Part shown: positions 35,766 to 45,193 of the stretch, in pieces
Numbering within the stretch: the stretch's first letter is position 1
Layout: the number at the start of each line of letters is the position of its first letter
Notes under the pieces: model-generated
The model's database searches: none
Seen by the model: only the letters and a program-made list of their open reading frames with translations
Told to the model about the DNA's origin: nothing
Origin: Streptomyces sp. WZ-12
Lineage (GTDB): Bacteria; Actinomycetota; Actinomycetes; Streptomycetales; Streptomycetaceae
Direction: 5' to 3'
Assembly (NCBI RefSeq): GCF_028898845.1
Contig: NZ_CP118574.1
Location: 806,001-870,000, forward strand
Length of the DNA: 64,000 nt
Program-made: the position numbers and the translations under genes

Positions 35766-36881
35766 GGACACCCCCTCCAACTCCCCGGGAACGAGCCCTA
35801 GGAGAGCGAGTCTAGAGCGAGGGTCCGACAACGGAGGGTGCGGGGAGGGAGGAACGCACGGACGGGGAGCGTCAGTTGCCAGGCAACCCGGTGCGGTACC
35901 AGGCAGTGCGGTATCAACCCGGCGCGGTGCCGGCTCGGCCGTGGCAGGGCTCAGGCGCGCGGCCCATGCGTTGCCTGGCGTCCGCGAAGGACGGTTACGG
36001 CACGGTATCCACGTCAAACACCTGCACCCAATCGCCCGTGCGATGCCCAATTATTCGAACTAGCAAAAGCGTCCGATGAGACGACCGGCGCACCCGCGAC
36101 CAGTCCCGCAGAACGCGCCCTTCGAAGCGCTTTGCACGAACGGCCGAGCGAGACAAGTGCCGGCCCGAAACAACGGGTTCGCGCCCGCGCGTGGCGCAAA
36201 GACCACGGGCGGCGTTCGAGCGCGGGGGCATTTTCGAGTTGCACACCCGCCGCGTTTTCGATGAACCCCCAACGAAATCCGCACGTTTCGCCTCGCCCAC
36301 CCTTGAAGATATCGCCCCCTTAACCGGATCCCGCGAGTTCGCCTCCGGCAGTCCGGGGCCAACGAAACCATTACGCTCCGGTGAATTCTGCGACCCCTTC
36401 GGGGCGCCACGGGAGGCATCGACCGAGCCGAGGCGCCCCCGACAGAGGAGCGGAAGGAAATCCGACTCTTCGGTCAACTGTCGGATTGGATAGGGGTTTT
36501 CGGCCGCTCGGCCGGAACATGCGCGCGGGCGGGGAAGTTAACGAGAGAGGAGGGCCGACATCGGGCCGGCGGCCAGCACCGCCCCGCCTTCAACGGGGCA
36601 TTGACCTGGGACGGAGGCCACGATAGGCGCACGGAAGGGCGGCCTCCCGCTCCCGGCGGTGGCGCGGCACGTCACCGTGCCGCACGCGTCCGGGAGTTGA
36701 AGGCCGCGTTCACTTCCGCCCTATAAAGAACCCAAGGGAGGGAGAGTTGTCGAGCGATGCCCGGCCCCGCGCCGGGGGCTTCAGCCGTCCCGCTCCGTCG
36801 CACAAGAATGCGAGGGAATGGTCCGATGCAGGGCCGGGTACGATCTCTTTTCCGGCAATCAGCCAGAGGCCACTACCGCGA
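35766..36881. other. 1.1-kb gap before the lasso precursor gene
   Basis: No gene could be supported on either strand. The part from about 36030 to 36480 is clearly less GC-rich than its neighbours. A GC hairpin GCCCCGCGCCGGGGGC near 36763-36778 could end transcription from the lasso precursor gene. The promoter of the YbjQ-type operon must lie just above 35766. Confidence 0.45.
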
Positions 36882-37016
36882 CTACTGGGCCTTCTTGAAG
36901 CCGATGGTCGTGGCGTCCTTCTTCGTGTGGATCGTGCCGTCGGTGTCCTTGTTGAACTGGCCGACCTTGGCGGCAGCCGGCGGCATGTAACGCTCGGGAA
37001 GCTGCTTCTTGGACAT
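36882..37016 (-). CDS. Lasso peptide precursor
   Basis: A 44-residue peptide opens with MSKKQLPERYMPPAAAKVGQ. Its leader contains YMPPAAAKVG, matching the actinobacterial YxxPxLxxxG recognition motif (Ala at the Leu position), and has Thr25 at the -2 position of the predicted cleavage site. The predicted core is residues 27-44, GTIHTKKDATTIGFKKAQ: Gly1 can form a macrolactam with Asp8, giving an 8-residue ring and a 10-residue tail with no cysteine. The core is strongly basic (four Lys, one His). AGGAG lies six bases before ATG. Unlike most lasso clusters, the precursor is on the strand opposite to the cyclase, protease, RRE and exporter genes that begin about 435 bp away. Ring and cleavage assignments are inference from family rules. 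Confidence 0.88.
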   Translation of the reverse strand: MSKKQLPERYMPPAAAKVGQFNKDTDGTIHTKKDATTIGFKKAQ

Positions 37017-37128
37017 GACTTTCTCCTATCCATCTCGGTGGATTCCGAAGTGGCGCCGATTCATGTAAGCGGGTTCCCACCAGAGTGTCTACTCACGTAT
37101 AGCAACTCAAGCCAATACAAGACGCTTT

Positions 37129-37143
37129 CTTACCTGCGGTAAG
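37129..37143. promoter_or_regulatory. Palindrome in the divergent lasso promoter region
   Basis: CTTACCTGCGGTAAG is a perfect 6-3-6 dyad between the precursor gene (start 37016, minus) and the cyclase gene (plus). The surrounding 37020-37145 sequence is AT-richer than the neighbourhood and contains TATA-like steps (CGTATAGCAA). It is a candidate operator controlling the precursor. The rest of the 37017-37450 gap shows no gene. Confidence 0.5.
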
Positions 37144-37450
37144 AGTCACCGCGGGTCGCGACCGCCTTCGTTCGGAGGGATGGCGGGGCGCGGCAGAACG
37201 CGCGGCTCAATATCTCCCTGTACGCAGCACGGACTTGGCATATAGGGGTGGCGTAGGGGGTGCGCCGCCGGCGCCAAGTCGCCCGGCCTGAAGGGCATCG
37301 GAGCGAGCGCCGGTCGATCCGTTCCGTCACGCCAGTCATGGCGTGATCTCAACTGTGTGCAGTTGCGCGATCTCCGTCAGTGATGGACGGTGCTCCGGCG
37401 GCCGCGCCGGCGGCGCGGAAGTCGCCCTGATACCTGGTGGTGAGGCATTG

Positions 37451-39340
37451 CAATCCCCCAACGACAACAACCTCGTGGTCTTCCCGGACTCCCCGGGCGG
37501 AGCCTGGGCCCATCGCCAAGTCGAGTCCGCGGCACCGCAGATGGTGACCCATGCTTCCGGGCGACCGTGGTTGGCCGGCTCGTGGGACCCGGCGGACCTG
37601 GTGGTGGCGGACGCGGGCCCAGCGCGCGTTGCGGTGTTCGGCACGGTCTCCGTCACGTCGGAGCGCCTGTCCACGCTCATCTCCCAGGTGCGCACCCTGC
37701 CGGACCTGGACCGACTGGCCCGTCAACTGCCCGGCAGCGCACACCTGCTGGCGTCGGTCGACGGCCAGGTGCGGTTCCAGGGGACCGTCACCGGGTCCCG
37801 TTGCGTGTTCACCGCCTGTCTGGACGAGGTGCCGATCGCCGGTGACCGGGCCGACGTGTTGGCCGGGATCATCGGCGCGGAGCCGGACGAGGAGCTGCTC
37901 GCGGCGAGCGTGACCTCCGGCATGTTCTTCGCACCGTTGAGCGAACGCAGTTGGTGGCGCGGCGTGGAACAGGTGCCGGCGGACTCCTATCTCGTGCTGC
38001 CCGGCAACGGCTCGACGCGCACGGTGCGTTGGTGGCAGCCGCCGGAGCCGCACCTGTCCCTGACCGAGGGCGTCGATCAGGTGCGCGAGCGACTGCGGGA
38101 GGCGGTGGCCCTGCGGCAGCCCCGACAGGGCAGGCTGTCGGCGGACCTGTCGGGCGGCATGGACTCCACGTCGCTGTGCTTCCTGGCCGCCGAGCACCGC
38201 CCCGACCTGTTGACCTTCCGGTGGACCGGCGGCAGCGCGATCAACGACGACCCGTTCTACGCGGAGCGGGCCGCGCGCTCCCTGGAGCACGCCGAGCACC
38301 TGACCATGCCGGAGAGCAGCGCGCCGCCGGTGTTCTCCCCGCCGTACTGGACTTCCGACACGGAGGCGCCGCGGGCCACCACCCGGGGGATGAACGCCGT
38401 CCGCACCGGTATCCGACTGTTGGTCGAGCACGGTGCCACATGGCATCTGGCCGGGCACGGCGCCGACGAGTTGTTCACCGGCAGCGCCGCCTATCTGCAC
38501 ACGCTGTTGCGGCGCAGCCCGGTGACCGCCTGGCGTCAACTGCGCGCCCACCGGGCGCTGTCCCGCTGGCCGTTGGGGGCCAGCCTGTCCGAGCTGTTGC
38601 GCGGGGAGGACCTCGGCACGTGGTGGCGGCGGTGTGCCGATCAGCTCGCGCGCCCCGCGCCGGACAGTCCGGTCCCGGCCCTGGGGTGGGGGGCGCGGCT
38701 GCCGGCGACGCCATGGGCCACCGGGGACGCGGTGCGGACCACGCAGCGGCTCTTCCACGGCGTGGCGGCGGGGATCGCCCCCCTGGCCCCGGACCGCGGG
38801 CAGCACGAGGCGCTCACCGCGCTGCGCAGCGCCGGGCCCGTGTTGCGGTTGCTGTGCCGCGAGTACGCGGTCGAGGGGTTGCGCCTGGAACTGCCGTACC
38901 TGGATGACCGGGTGGTGGAGGCGGTGCTGTCGATCCAGCCCCACGAGCGCTACACCCCCTGGCGGTACAAGCCGGTGTTGGCCGAGGCGATGCGGGGTCT
39001 GGTGCCCGATGTGGTCCTCGACCGGTCCACCAAGGGGTACTGCGAGGAGTCCGTCGACCGCGCCATGCAGGACCACGTGCCGGACCTGTTGGAGCTGTTC
39101 GCGGACTCGCAGTTGGCGCGCCGCGGGCTGATCGACGTGGCGAAGTTCCGGACCACCTTGGGCACGCCGCCGCGCAGCTCCGATGTCTGGTCCGCACAGT
39201 TGGAAGCGACGCTGGGCGCCGAGCTGTGGTTGCGGGAGATCGCGGCCCGCTCCGGTGGCCGGTCGTCGGCGACCGCCGGCCTCGCCCACAGCGGCGCCAC
39301 CCCTCGTCCCCGTGTGTCCGATCCCGAGGAGACCCTGTGA
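37451..39340 (+). CDS. Lasso cyclase (asparagine synthetase-like, protein C)
   Basis: Lasso cyclases adenylate the ring Asp/Glu side chain and close the macrolactam. The protein has an N-terminal glutaminase-like region without a catalytic N-terminal cysteine (VVFPDSPGGAWAHRQ onward) and a C-terminal ATP-pyrophosphatase domain. The PP-loop is DLSGGMDSTSLCFLAAEHRP. HLAGHGADELFTGSAAYLHT and LRLELPYLDDRVVEAVLSI are also typical. The start is uncertain: the frame is open from 37343, but coding character begins near a TTG at 37451, which gives about 629 residues. The stop overlaps the next start by GTGA. Confidence 0.92.
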   Translation, partial: QSPNDNNLVVFPDSPGGAWAHRQVESAAPQMVTHASGRPWLAGSWDPADLVVADAGPARVAVFGTVSVTSERLSTLISQVRTLPDLDRLARQLPGSAHLLASVDGQVRFQGTVTGSRCVFTACLDEVPIAGDRADVLAGIIGAEPDEELLAASVTSGMFFAPLSERSWWRGVEQVPADSYLVLPGNGSTRTVRWWQPPEPHLSLTEGVDQVRERLREAVALRQPRQGRLSADLSGGMDSTSLCFLAAEHRPDLLTFRWTGGSAINDDPFYAERAARSLEHAEHLTMPESSAPPVFSPPYWTSDTEAPRATTRGMNAVRTGIRLLVEHGATWHLAGHGADELFTGSAAYLHTLLRRSPVTAWRQLRAHRALSRWPLGASLSELLRGEDLGTWWRRCADQLARPAPDSPVPALGWGARLPATPWATGDAVRTTQRLFHGVAAGIAPLAPDRGQHEALTALRSAGPVLRLLCREYAVEGLRLELPYLDDRVVEAVLSIQPHERYTPWRYKPVLAEAMRGLVPDVVLDRSTKGYCEESVDRAMQDHVPDLLELFADSQLARRGLIDVAKFRTTLGTPPRSSDVWSAQLEATLGAELWLREIAARSGGRSSATAGLAHSGATPRPRVSDPEETL

Positions 39341-39774
39341 CCAGCCCCCCGTGCGCGCTGCCGCCGCGCGTCCAACTGCCCCTGCATCGGCGGGTGTTGC
39401 CGCTGGCCGCGGTGGCCCTCGCCCGGCCGCTGGCCGCGCTGCCGCCCCGCTATCTGCGCGTCGTGCTCCAGGGCTTGCGCGTCGGTGCCCGTCCGAGCAG
39501 TGCCGCGCAGGCTTCCGCGGCCCGCGCCGCGGTGGTCGCGGTGAGCCTGCGCTGCGCGGTCCACAACTGTCTCCAACGGTCCATCGCCGCGGCCGTGTTG
39601 TGCCGCGTCAAGGGGACGTGGCCCACCTGGCAGACCGGCGTGCGCACCACGCCGTTCGCCGCCCACGCCTGGATCGAGGCGGACGGCCAGGTGATCGACG
39701 AACCGTACCCCGACGGCTACTACCGGCCGCTGCTCACCGTCGCCCCCACGATTCCCAAGCACGCGGCCCGCTAG
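39337..39774 (+). CDS. Lasso leader peptidase (transglutaminase-like, B2)
   Basis: A 145-residue papain/transglutaminase-like protease that removes the leader. The catalytic cysteine is in RCAVHNCLQRSIAAAVLCRV and the histidine in PFAAHAWIEADGQVID, the two hallmark segments of lasso B2 proteins. The GTG start overlaps the cyclase stop codon, so translation is coupled. A longer upstream frame inside the cyclase gene is not used. Confidence 0.92.
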   Translation: MTSPPCALPPRVQLPLHRRVLPLAAVALARPLAALPPRYLRVVLQGLRVGARPSSAAQASAARAAVVAVSLRCAVHNCLQRSIAAAVLCRVKGTWPTWQTGVRTTPFAAHAWIEADGQVIDEPYPDGYYRPLLTVAPTIPKHAAR

Positions 39775-39801
39775 GGCCATCTCACGGAGGAACGTCGCCC
39801 C

Positions 39802-40062
39802 ATGAAGCTCAGCCTGACCAGCCACACGCTCGCCACCGACACCGACGACGGCGCGGTGCTGATGAGCCAGCGCACCGGACACTACTGGCAGCTCAACCAG
39901 ACCGGCGCCTATGCGCTCCAACGCCTGCTCGACGGCCGCACCACCGACCAGGTGGCCGAGGAGTTCGCGGAACGGTTCGGCATCGGGTTGGACCAGGCAC
40001 GCGAGGACCTGACGGCGATGACCGACCAACTCCGGTCGTCCGGACTGGTGGAGGCGTCCTGA
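39802..40062 (+). CDS. Lasso RRE protein (PqqD-like, B1)
   Basis: An 86-residue PqqD-fold RiPP recognition element that binds the YxxP..G part of the leader and delivers it to the protease and cyclase. It shows the usual pattern: DDGAVLMSQRTGHYWQLNQT, GAYALQRLLDGRTTDQVAEE and a C-terminal LTAMTDQLRSSGLVE. ATG preceded by GGAGG. It sits between B2 and the exporter in the same strand run. Confidence 0.93.
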   Translation: MKLSLTSHTLATDTDDGAVLMSQRTGHYWQLNQTGAYALQRLLDGRTTDQVAEEFAERFGIGLDQAREDLTAMTDQLRSSGLVEAS

Positions 40063-40087
40063 GCCCGGTCGGTCCGGAGAGGGAGCG

Positions 40088-41887
40088 GTGCGCTCGATGC
40101 TTCGACAACTGTGGACGTTGACCCGGGGGCAGCGCCGTTCGTTGAGCGCCGCCCTGCTCCTCACCCTGGTCGCGGCCGCGGTCGGCGTCGCCCAACCACT
40201 GGCCGCCAAGGGGGTGGTTGACGCCCTCACCGCGCACCGGCCGCTGTTCCTGCCGGTGGCGTGCCTGGTCCTGCTGTTGCTGTGCCAGGCACTGATCGGT
40301 TCCGGCGCCGCCTTCCTGTTGGAACGGGCCGGCGAGCGGTTCGTGTTGGACACCCGCACCAGGCTGTTCGAGCGCCTGTTGCGGATTCGGATGGACGCCT
40401 TCGACCGGCTGCGCGTGGGCGACCTCATGGCGCGCGCCTCCACGGACGTGGTCGTCCTGCGGGAGGCGCTGACGCACGTCTCCGTCCAACTCGCCACCAA
40501 CCTCTGCATCGCGCTGGGCAGTGTCGGCGCGATGTTCGTGATCGATCCGGTACTGATGTTGCTCATCCTGAGCGTGCTGCTCGTCGGCAGCATCGTGATC
40601 AAGGTGCTGTCGACGCGGATCGGTCGGGTGTCGATGCGGCTCCAGACCGCCGTCGGGGCGATCTCGGCGGGGTTGGAACGCGCCCTGTCGGGCCTGCGCA
40701 CGGTCCGTGCCAACCGCGCCGAACGGCGCGAGATCGACCACCTGACCGGGCTGGCCCAACACGCCTACGAGGAGGCGCTGCACAGCGCCAGGCTCACCGC
40801 GACGATCGCGCCCGTGGCCCAGATGGCCATCAACGCGGCCTTCGTCCTGGTCCTGTTGGTCGGCGCGGCCCGCGTGGACGAGGGGGCGCTCTCGCTCGGC
40901 GCGTTGGTGGCGATCCTGCTCTACGCCAATCAACTCGGTGGCCCCGTCACCGAGTTGATCGAGGGCGTCGCCTCGGTGAGCAGGGCGAAGGGCGCCATCG
41001 AACGCATCGAGGAGGTCTACTCGTTCCCCACCGAGGACCGCGCCCTCGCGCCGGCGGGCCGCGGCACGCCGCGTCGGCAACCGTCCCACCACGCCCCCGC
41101 GGCCCCGGCGTTGGAGCTCCGCGACCTGCGGTTCGGATACACCCCCGACACTCCGGTGCTCCAGGGGCTGTCGCTGACCGTCCCGCCGCACGCCCTCGTC
41201 GCCCTGGTCGGCCCGTCCGGAGCCGGCAAGTCCACCACCTTCGCGCTCGTCAACCGGTTCTACGAGCCGTGGAGCGGCGACCTCCGCATCGACGGGCACG
41301 CGGTCGCGGACCTCGGGCTCGACGCCTGGCGCTCGCGGATCGGCTGGGTCGAGCAGGACTGTCCGATGCTGCACGGCACGTTGCGGGAGAACCTCTGCTA
41401 CGCCGCGCCCGACGTCACCACCGACGACGACGCCCTGTGGCGGGTCCTCGACCTCGTCAACCTCGCCCAGCGGGTCCGCCACCTCCCGGCCGGGTTGGAC
41501 ACCGGGATCGGCGAACGGGGCGCGCGCCTGTCGAGCGGCGAACGCCAACGGCTCGCCATCGCCCGGGCGATCCTGGCCCGCCCCCGACTGCTGCTGATGG
41601 ACGAGCCCACCGCCCACCTCGACCCCGCCAACGAGGCCGCCCTGACGGTCACCCTGCACAACCTCCGGCGGGAGTGCGCCCTGCTCGTCATCGCGCACCG
41701 GATGACCACCATCGAGACGGCCGACTCCATCGTCATGCTCGACGGCGGAACGGCCCACGCCACCGGAACGTACGCCGAACTCCTGCGCACCGACGCCGGG
41801 TTCCAACGACACGTCGCCGGCGGAACGCGACTACCGCCAACTCTCGACCAGGGACCGGTGGTTGTCCCCGACCACCCCACCGTCTGA
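40088..41887 (+). CDS. ABC exporter of the lasso cluster (D)
   Basis: A fused half-transporter of 599 residues: six membrane helices (about 20-310) followed by the ATPase domain (about 345-580) with Walker A GPSGAGKST, Q-loop region, signature LSSGERQRLAIARAILARPR and Walker B LLLMDEPTAHLD. Exporters of this kind release the mature lasso peptide and often give immunity to the producer. The start is a GTG 26 bases after the B1 gene. No isopeptidase, acetyltransferase or other tailoring gene follows in the operon. Confidence 0.93.
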   Translation: MRSMLRQLWTLTRGQRRSLSAALLLTLVAAAVGVAQPLAAKGVVDALTAHRPLFLPVACLVLLLLCQALIGSGAAFLLERAGERFVLDTRTRLFERLLRIRMDAFDRLRVGDLMARASTDVVVLREALTHVSVQLATNLCIALGSVGAMFVIDPVLMLLILSVLLVGSIVIKVLSTRIGRVSMRLQTAVGAISAGLERALSGLRTVRANRAERREIDHLTGLAQHAYEEALHSARLTATIAPVAQMAINAAFVLVLLVGAARVDEGALSLGALVAILLYANQLGGPVTELIEGVASVSRAKGAIERIEEVYSFPTEDRALAPAGRGTPRRQPSHHAPAAPALELRDLRFGYTPDTPVLQGLSLTVPPHALVALVGPSGAGKSTTFALVNRFYEPWSGDLRIDGHAVADLGLDAWRSRIGWVEQDCPMLHGTLRENLCYAAPDVTTDDDALWRVLDLVNLAQRVRHLPAGLDTGIGERGARLSSGERQRLAIARAILARPRLLLMDEPTAHLDPANEAALTVTLHNLRRECALLVIAHRMTTIETADSIVMLDGGTAHATGTYAELLRTDAGFQRHVAGGTRLPPTLDQGPVVVPDHPTV

Positions 41888-41898
41888 GCCGCGCCGCC

Positions 41899-42456
41899 TC
41901 ACGCGATGCCCCGCAACCAGTCATCGACGGTCACGACATCCGCCCACCGCGGGAACAGCTTGTCGGTGAGGGCCCGATGCAGCTCGGGGTCGGTGTCGAG
42001 ACAGGCATCCGTCAGCACGGTGAGGCCGAAGTCCAGGTCGGCGGCCTGGCACAGGGTGTGCAGCACCACGCCGCTGGTGGCCAGGCCGGTGAGCACCAGA
42101 CTGTCGATGCCGCGCCCCCTGAGGACCAGGTCGAGATCGCTTCCCGAGAACGCGCTCGCCCGCCTCTTGGTGACCACGACGTCGCCCTCCCGGGGCGCGA
42201 CGGCGTCATGGATCTCGGTGCCGGGGTCCCCCTCCCGGTACAGACCGTCCCGGGCTATGGCGGTGAGCACCCGGTTGCGCGGGCTGACCTCCGGGCTGTC
42301 CGGACGCAGCCCGATCACCACGTAGATCACGGGGAGGTTGGCGGACCGGGCGCCGTCGATCGCCTTGCGCAACCGCGGCAGATACCCGGAGCCGTCGTCG
42401 ACGGCGTCCACGATGTCCCGCTGAACGTCCATCACGAGGAGTGCGCTGTTCGCCAT
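41899..42456 (-). CDS. Isochorismatase-family protein without the catalytic cysteine
   Basis: A 185-residue cysteine-hydrolase fold. Asp of the triad is in ALLVMDVQRDIVDAV and the lysine in VVVTKRRASAF. At the nucleophile position, where amidases have GxAT..C, it reads TGLATSGVVLHTLCQAADLD, so cysteine is replaced by valine. This variant is common among actinobacterial homologues, and their reaction is not known to me. ATG at 42456 gives MANSALLVMDVQ. It converges on the lasso exporter gene with only 11 bp between. Confidence 0.85.
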   Translation of the reverse strand: MANSALLVMDVQRDIVDAVDDGSGYLPRLRKAIDGARSANLPVIYVVIGLRPDSPEVSPRNRVLTAIARDGLYREGDPGTEIHDAVAPREGDVVVTKRRASAFSGSDLDLVLRGRGIDSLVLTGLATSGVVLHTLCQAADLDFGLTVLTDACLDTDPELHRALTDKLFPRWADVVTVDDWLRGIA

Positions 42457-42595
42457 GTCCCGCCCCTGTCCCTGTCCCTTGTTCACTACGGACAGGAGTC
42501 TGCCCGCCCGCTCTCGCCACGCGCCACTTGATTCAGGGGACTCAGGAGGCCCAGAGGGCTCGGGACGCTCGGGGAAGTTGGGCAACTCGTGGGAC

Positions 42596-43006
42596 TCAGC
42601 GCACTTCCTTGATGCGGATCTGGTTGCCGGCCGGGTCGCGGAAGGCGCAGTCGCGGACGCCGTAGGGCTGGTCGGTCGGTTCCTGGATGACCTCGGCGTC
42701 GCTGGCCTGGAGGCGCTCGAAGAGGCCGTCGAGGTCTTTGGTGGCCAGGAGGATCCAGCCGTAGGTGCCCTTGGCCATCATCTCGGCGATCGTGCGGCGC
42801 TCCTCGTCGGTGACGCCGGGGTCGGCGGCCGGCGGCGCGAGGAGGAGGCAGGTGTCGGGCTGGCCGGCGGGGCCGACCGTGATCCAACGCATCGGGCCCC
42901 GTCCGACGTCGCTGCGGACCTCGAAGCCGAGGACGTCGCGGTAGAAGGCCAGCGAGGCGTCCGGGTCGGTGTGCGGGAGGACGCTCGTGTCGATGGTGAT
43001 GTTCAT
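42596..43006 (-). CDS. VOC-superfamily (glyoxalase/bleomycin resistance-like) protein
   Basis: A 136-residue protein of two beta-alpha-beta-beta-beta units: DPDASLAFYRDVLGFEVRSD, LLLAPPAADPG, LDGLFERLQASDAEVIQEPT and the closing DCAFRDPAGNQIRIKEV. The fold binds a metal and small ligand; the function could be antibiotic sequestration or a lyase/dioxygenase reaction. The start gives MNITIDTSVLPHTDPDASLA. It lies 11 bp after the AraC-type gene on the same strand, so the regulator and VOC protein form one unit. Confidence 0.88.
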   Translation of the reverse strand: MNITIDTSVLPHTDPDASLAFYRDVLGFEVRSDVGRGPMRWITVGPAGQPDTCLLLAPPAADPGVTDEERRTIAEMMAKGTYGWILLATKDLDGLFERLQASDAEVIQEPTDQPYGVRDCAFRDPAGNQIRIKEVR

Positions 43007-43016
43007 GGCAATCACG

Positions 43017-43460
<444 letters not shown>

Positions 43461-43656
43461 CCGCCCGATCGTGCCACGGGGCTGGTCGCCGCCCAAGACC
43501 ACCGACTCTCCGCCTCCGGCCGAAAGGCGTCAGCCGTCTTGGCTCGCGACTGCAACGCGATATAACGTAAGTCCGCGAACAACGGATGACGCGCCACAGA
43601 TCCCGCACCACAGATCGCGCATCACGGATCACACCTCACCGATCAGGGAGAGAGAC

Positions 43657-44295
43657 ATGCCGGGTGAGACCTCGACCACGGGTCGGCCCCAACGCCCGAG
43701 CGCGGCGCCCGCGTTGCGGGCCTCGCACGCGGACCGGGACCGCACCGTGGACCTCCTGCGCATCGCGGCGGGCGACGGCCGGCTGACCGCCGTCGAGCTG
43801 GACGAGCGCCTGGAATCCGCGTTGGGCGCGCGGACGCTCGGTGAGCTCGCCGCGCTCACGACCGACCTGCCGGCCACGAAGGGCACCGCACTCGACGACG
43901 GCGCGGCGGACCTGGCGGACGTGCTCCGCATCGACCAGGAGGGCGGCTCCTTCCGCCGCGACAGCCGCTGGACGGTGCCGCGACGGGTGGAGATCCTGTC
44001 GTCCTGGTCGGAGGTGACGCTCGACTTCACCGAGGCCGTACTCACGCGGGACACCCTGCGCATCGACATGGACATGCGCGGCGGACTCCTGCGCCTGGTG
44101 ACGCGCCCGGAAATCGCCGTGCACGCCGACGCCCTCGCGGTGCGCTACGGCAAGGTCACCATTCCGCGCCGGGCCGGCCCGACGGAGTCGACCGTCCTGC
44201 ACGTGGAGCTGGCCGGCCAGATGGACTTCAGCCGGGTCGCGGTGCGGGTTCCGCGCCACCCCTTCCGGCGGTGGCGGCACCGCGGCTCCGTCTGA
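43657..44295 (+). CDS. DUF1707 protein
   Basis: The DUF1707 SHOCT-like module is plain at about residues 22-75: LRASHADRDRTVDLLRIAAG, RLTAVELDERLESALGARTL, GELAALTTDLPA. A beta-rich C-terminal part (VEILSSWSEVTLDFTEAVLT, LRLVTRPEIAVHADALAVRY) resembles the cell-wall-active antibiotic response domain seen in related proteins. No membrane helix is seen. Start ATG with GGGAG seven bases upstream. Function unknown. Confidence 0.85.
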   Translation: MPGETSTTGRPQRPSAAPALRASHADRDRTVDLLRIAAGDGRLTAVELDERLESALGARTLGELAALTTDLPATKGTALDDGAADLADVLRIDQEGGSFRRDSRWTVPRRVEILSSWSEVTLDFTEAVLTRDTLRIDMDMRGGLLRLVTRPEIAVHADALAVRYGKVTIPRRAGPTESTVLHVELAGQMDFSRVAVRVPRHPFRRWRHRGSV

Positions 44296-44470
44296 GGCGC
44301 AGCGCCGGGCGGCCGGTCACCGCGGGCTCCGCCGGGCCCATCGCCACGGTCCGCCGCCGACCCCGCCGCCGCGTTCACCCCCAACTCCCGCCACCAGCAA
44401 GCCCGATGGCCCGCACGCGGAGCGGACCCCGCCGCGCCATCGAAGATCACCCGGGTACAGAATCACCTGT

Positions 44471-45079
44471 ATGTCGACAACGAACACCCCGACGGCGGCG
44501 ACGATCGACGACGCTCCGCTGATCGGTCGCACCTTGGCCCGCGCCTTCGACGACGACCCGATGATGCGGTGGTTCTTCACCGACGACGCCTCGCGCGCGA
44601 CGAACCTGGGCCGCTACTTCACCACCCTCTTCACCCGGCAGTACCTCCGGCACTGCGTGTGCGAGCGGACCGCGGCGGCGGCCGCCTTCTGGGTCCCGCC
44701 GGAGGCGCGGGCCAAGGCCGTTCCGGACGCGGAGACCATCGCGGAGCTGGTGGAGCTCCTCGGCGACCGGGCGCCGCTGTTCCGGGACACCGTCGAGGCG
44801 GCCGCCGCACACGCGCCCCAGGAACCGCACTGGTACCTGGCGGTGATCGGTGCCGACCCGGCCGCCCAGGGCCGGGGCCACGGGGCCGCCCTGCTCCGCT
44901 CGGGGCTGGCCAAGGCCGACGCGGAGGGCCTGCCCGCCTATCTGGAGTCCTCCAAGCCGGACAACCTGTCCTTCTACGAGCACTTCGGCTTCACGGTGCG
45001 TGCGGAGCTGCACCTGCCGGAGGGCGGGCCGGTGTTGTGGGCGATGCGCCGCGATCCGCGCCGCCCGGCCGGGGCCTAG
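44471..45079 (+). CDS. GNAT-family N-acetyltransferase
   Basis: A 202-residue GNAT protein. The acetyl-CoA binding motif is GADPAAQGRGHGAALLRSGL and the C-terminal motif B is LESSKPDNLSFYEHFGFTV. The N-terminal part (APLIGRTLARAFDDDPMMRW) matches the group often found beside regulators in streptomycetes. The acceptor is unknown. It is a single gene. Confidence 0.9.
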   Translation: MSTTNTPTAATIDDAPLIGRTLARAFDDDPMMRWFFTDDASRATNLGRYFTTLFTRQYLRHCVCERTAAAAAFWVPPEARAKAVPDAETIAELVELLGDRAPLFRDTVEAAAAHAPQEPHWYLAVIGADPAAQGRGHGAALLRSGLAKADAEGLPAYLESSKPDNLSFYEHFGFTVRAELHLPEGGPVLWAMRRDPRRPAGA

Positions 45080-45193
45080 CGGGAACCCCGGAAGAGATCC
45101 GGGAGTGGCCGGCGCGCCTCTGTCTTTCGGTAGAGCCGGGATCGGCCGTGGGGTTCACGGCGGCGTGGTCAGGGGGCGCCGATACTGGAGAGC

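Noticed and set aside
36014..36477. Overlapping short open frames on both strands in the gap before the lasso precursor
   Set aside because: No ribosome binding site, poor codon pattern and no recognisable motif.
37343..37450. Longer N-terminus for the lasso cyclase
   Set aside because: Codon use in these 36 codons is not coding-like and homologous cyclases begin near the VVFPDSP segment.
43585..43640. ATCACG/ACAGATC repeats resembling a small array before the DUF1707 gene
   Set aside because: Units are short and irregular without spacers; not a CRISPR array and no cas genes are present.
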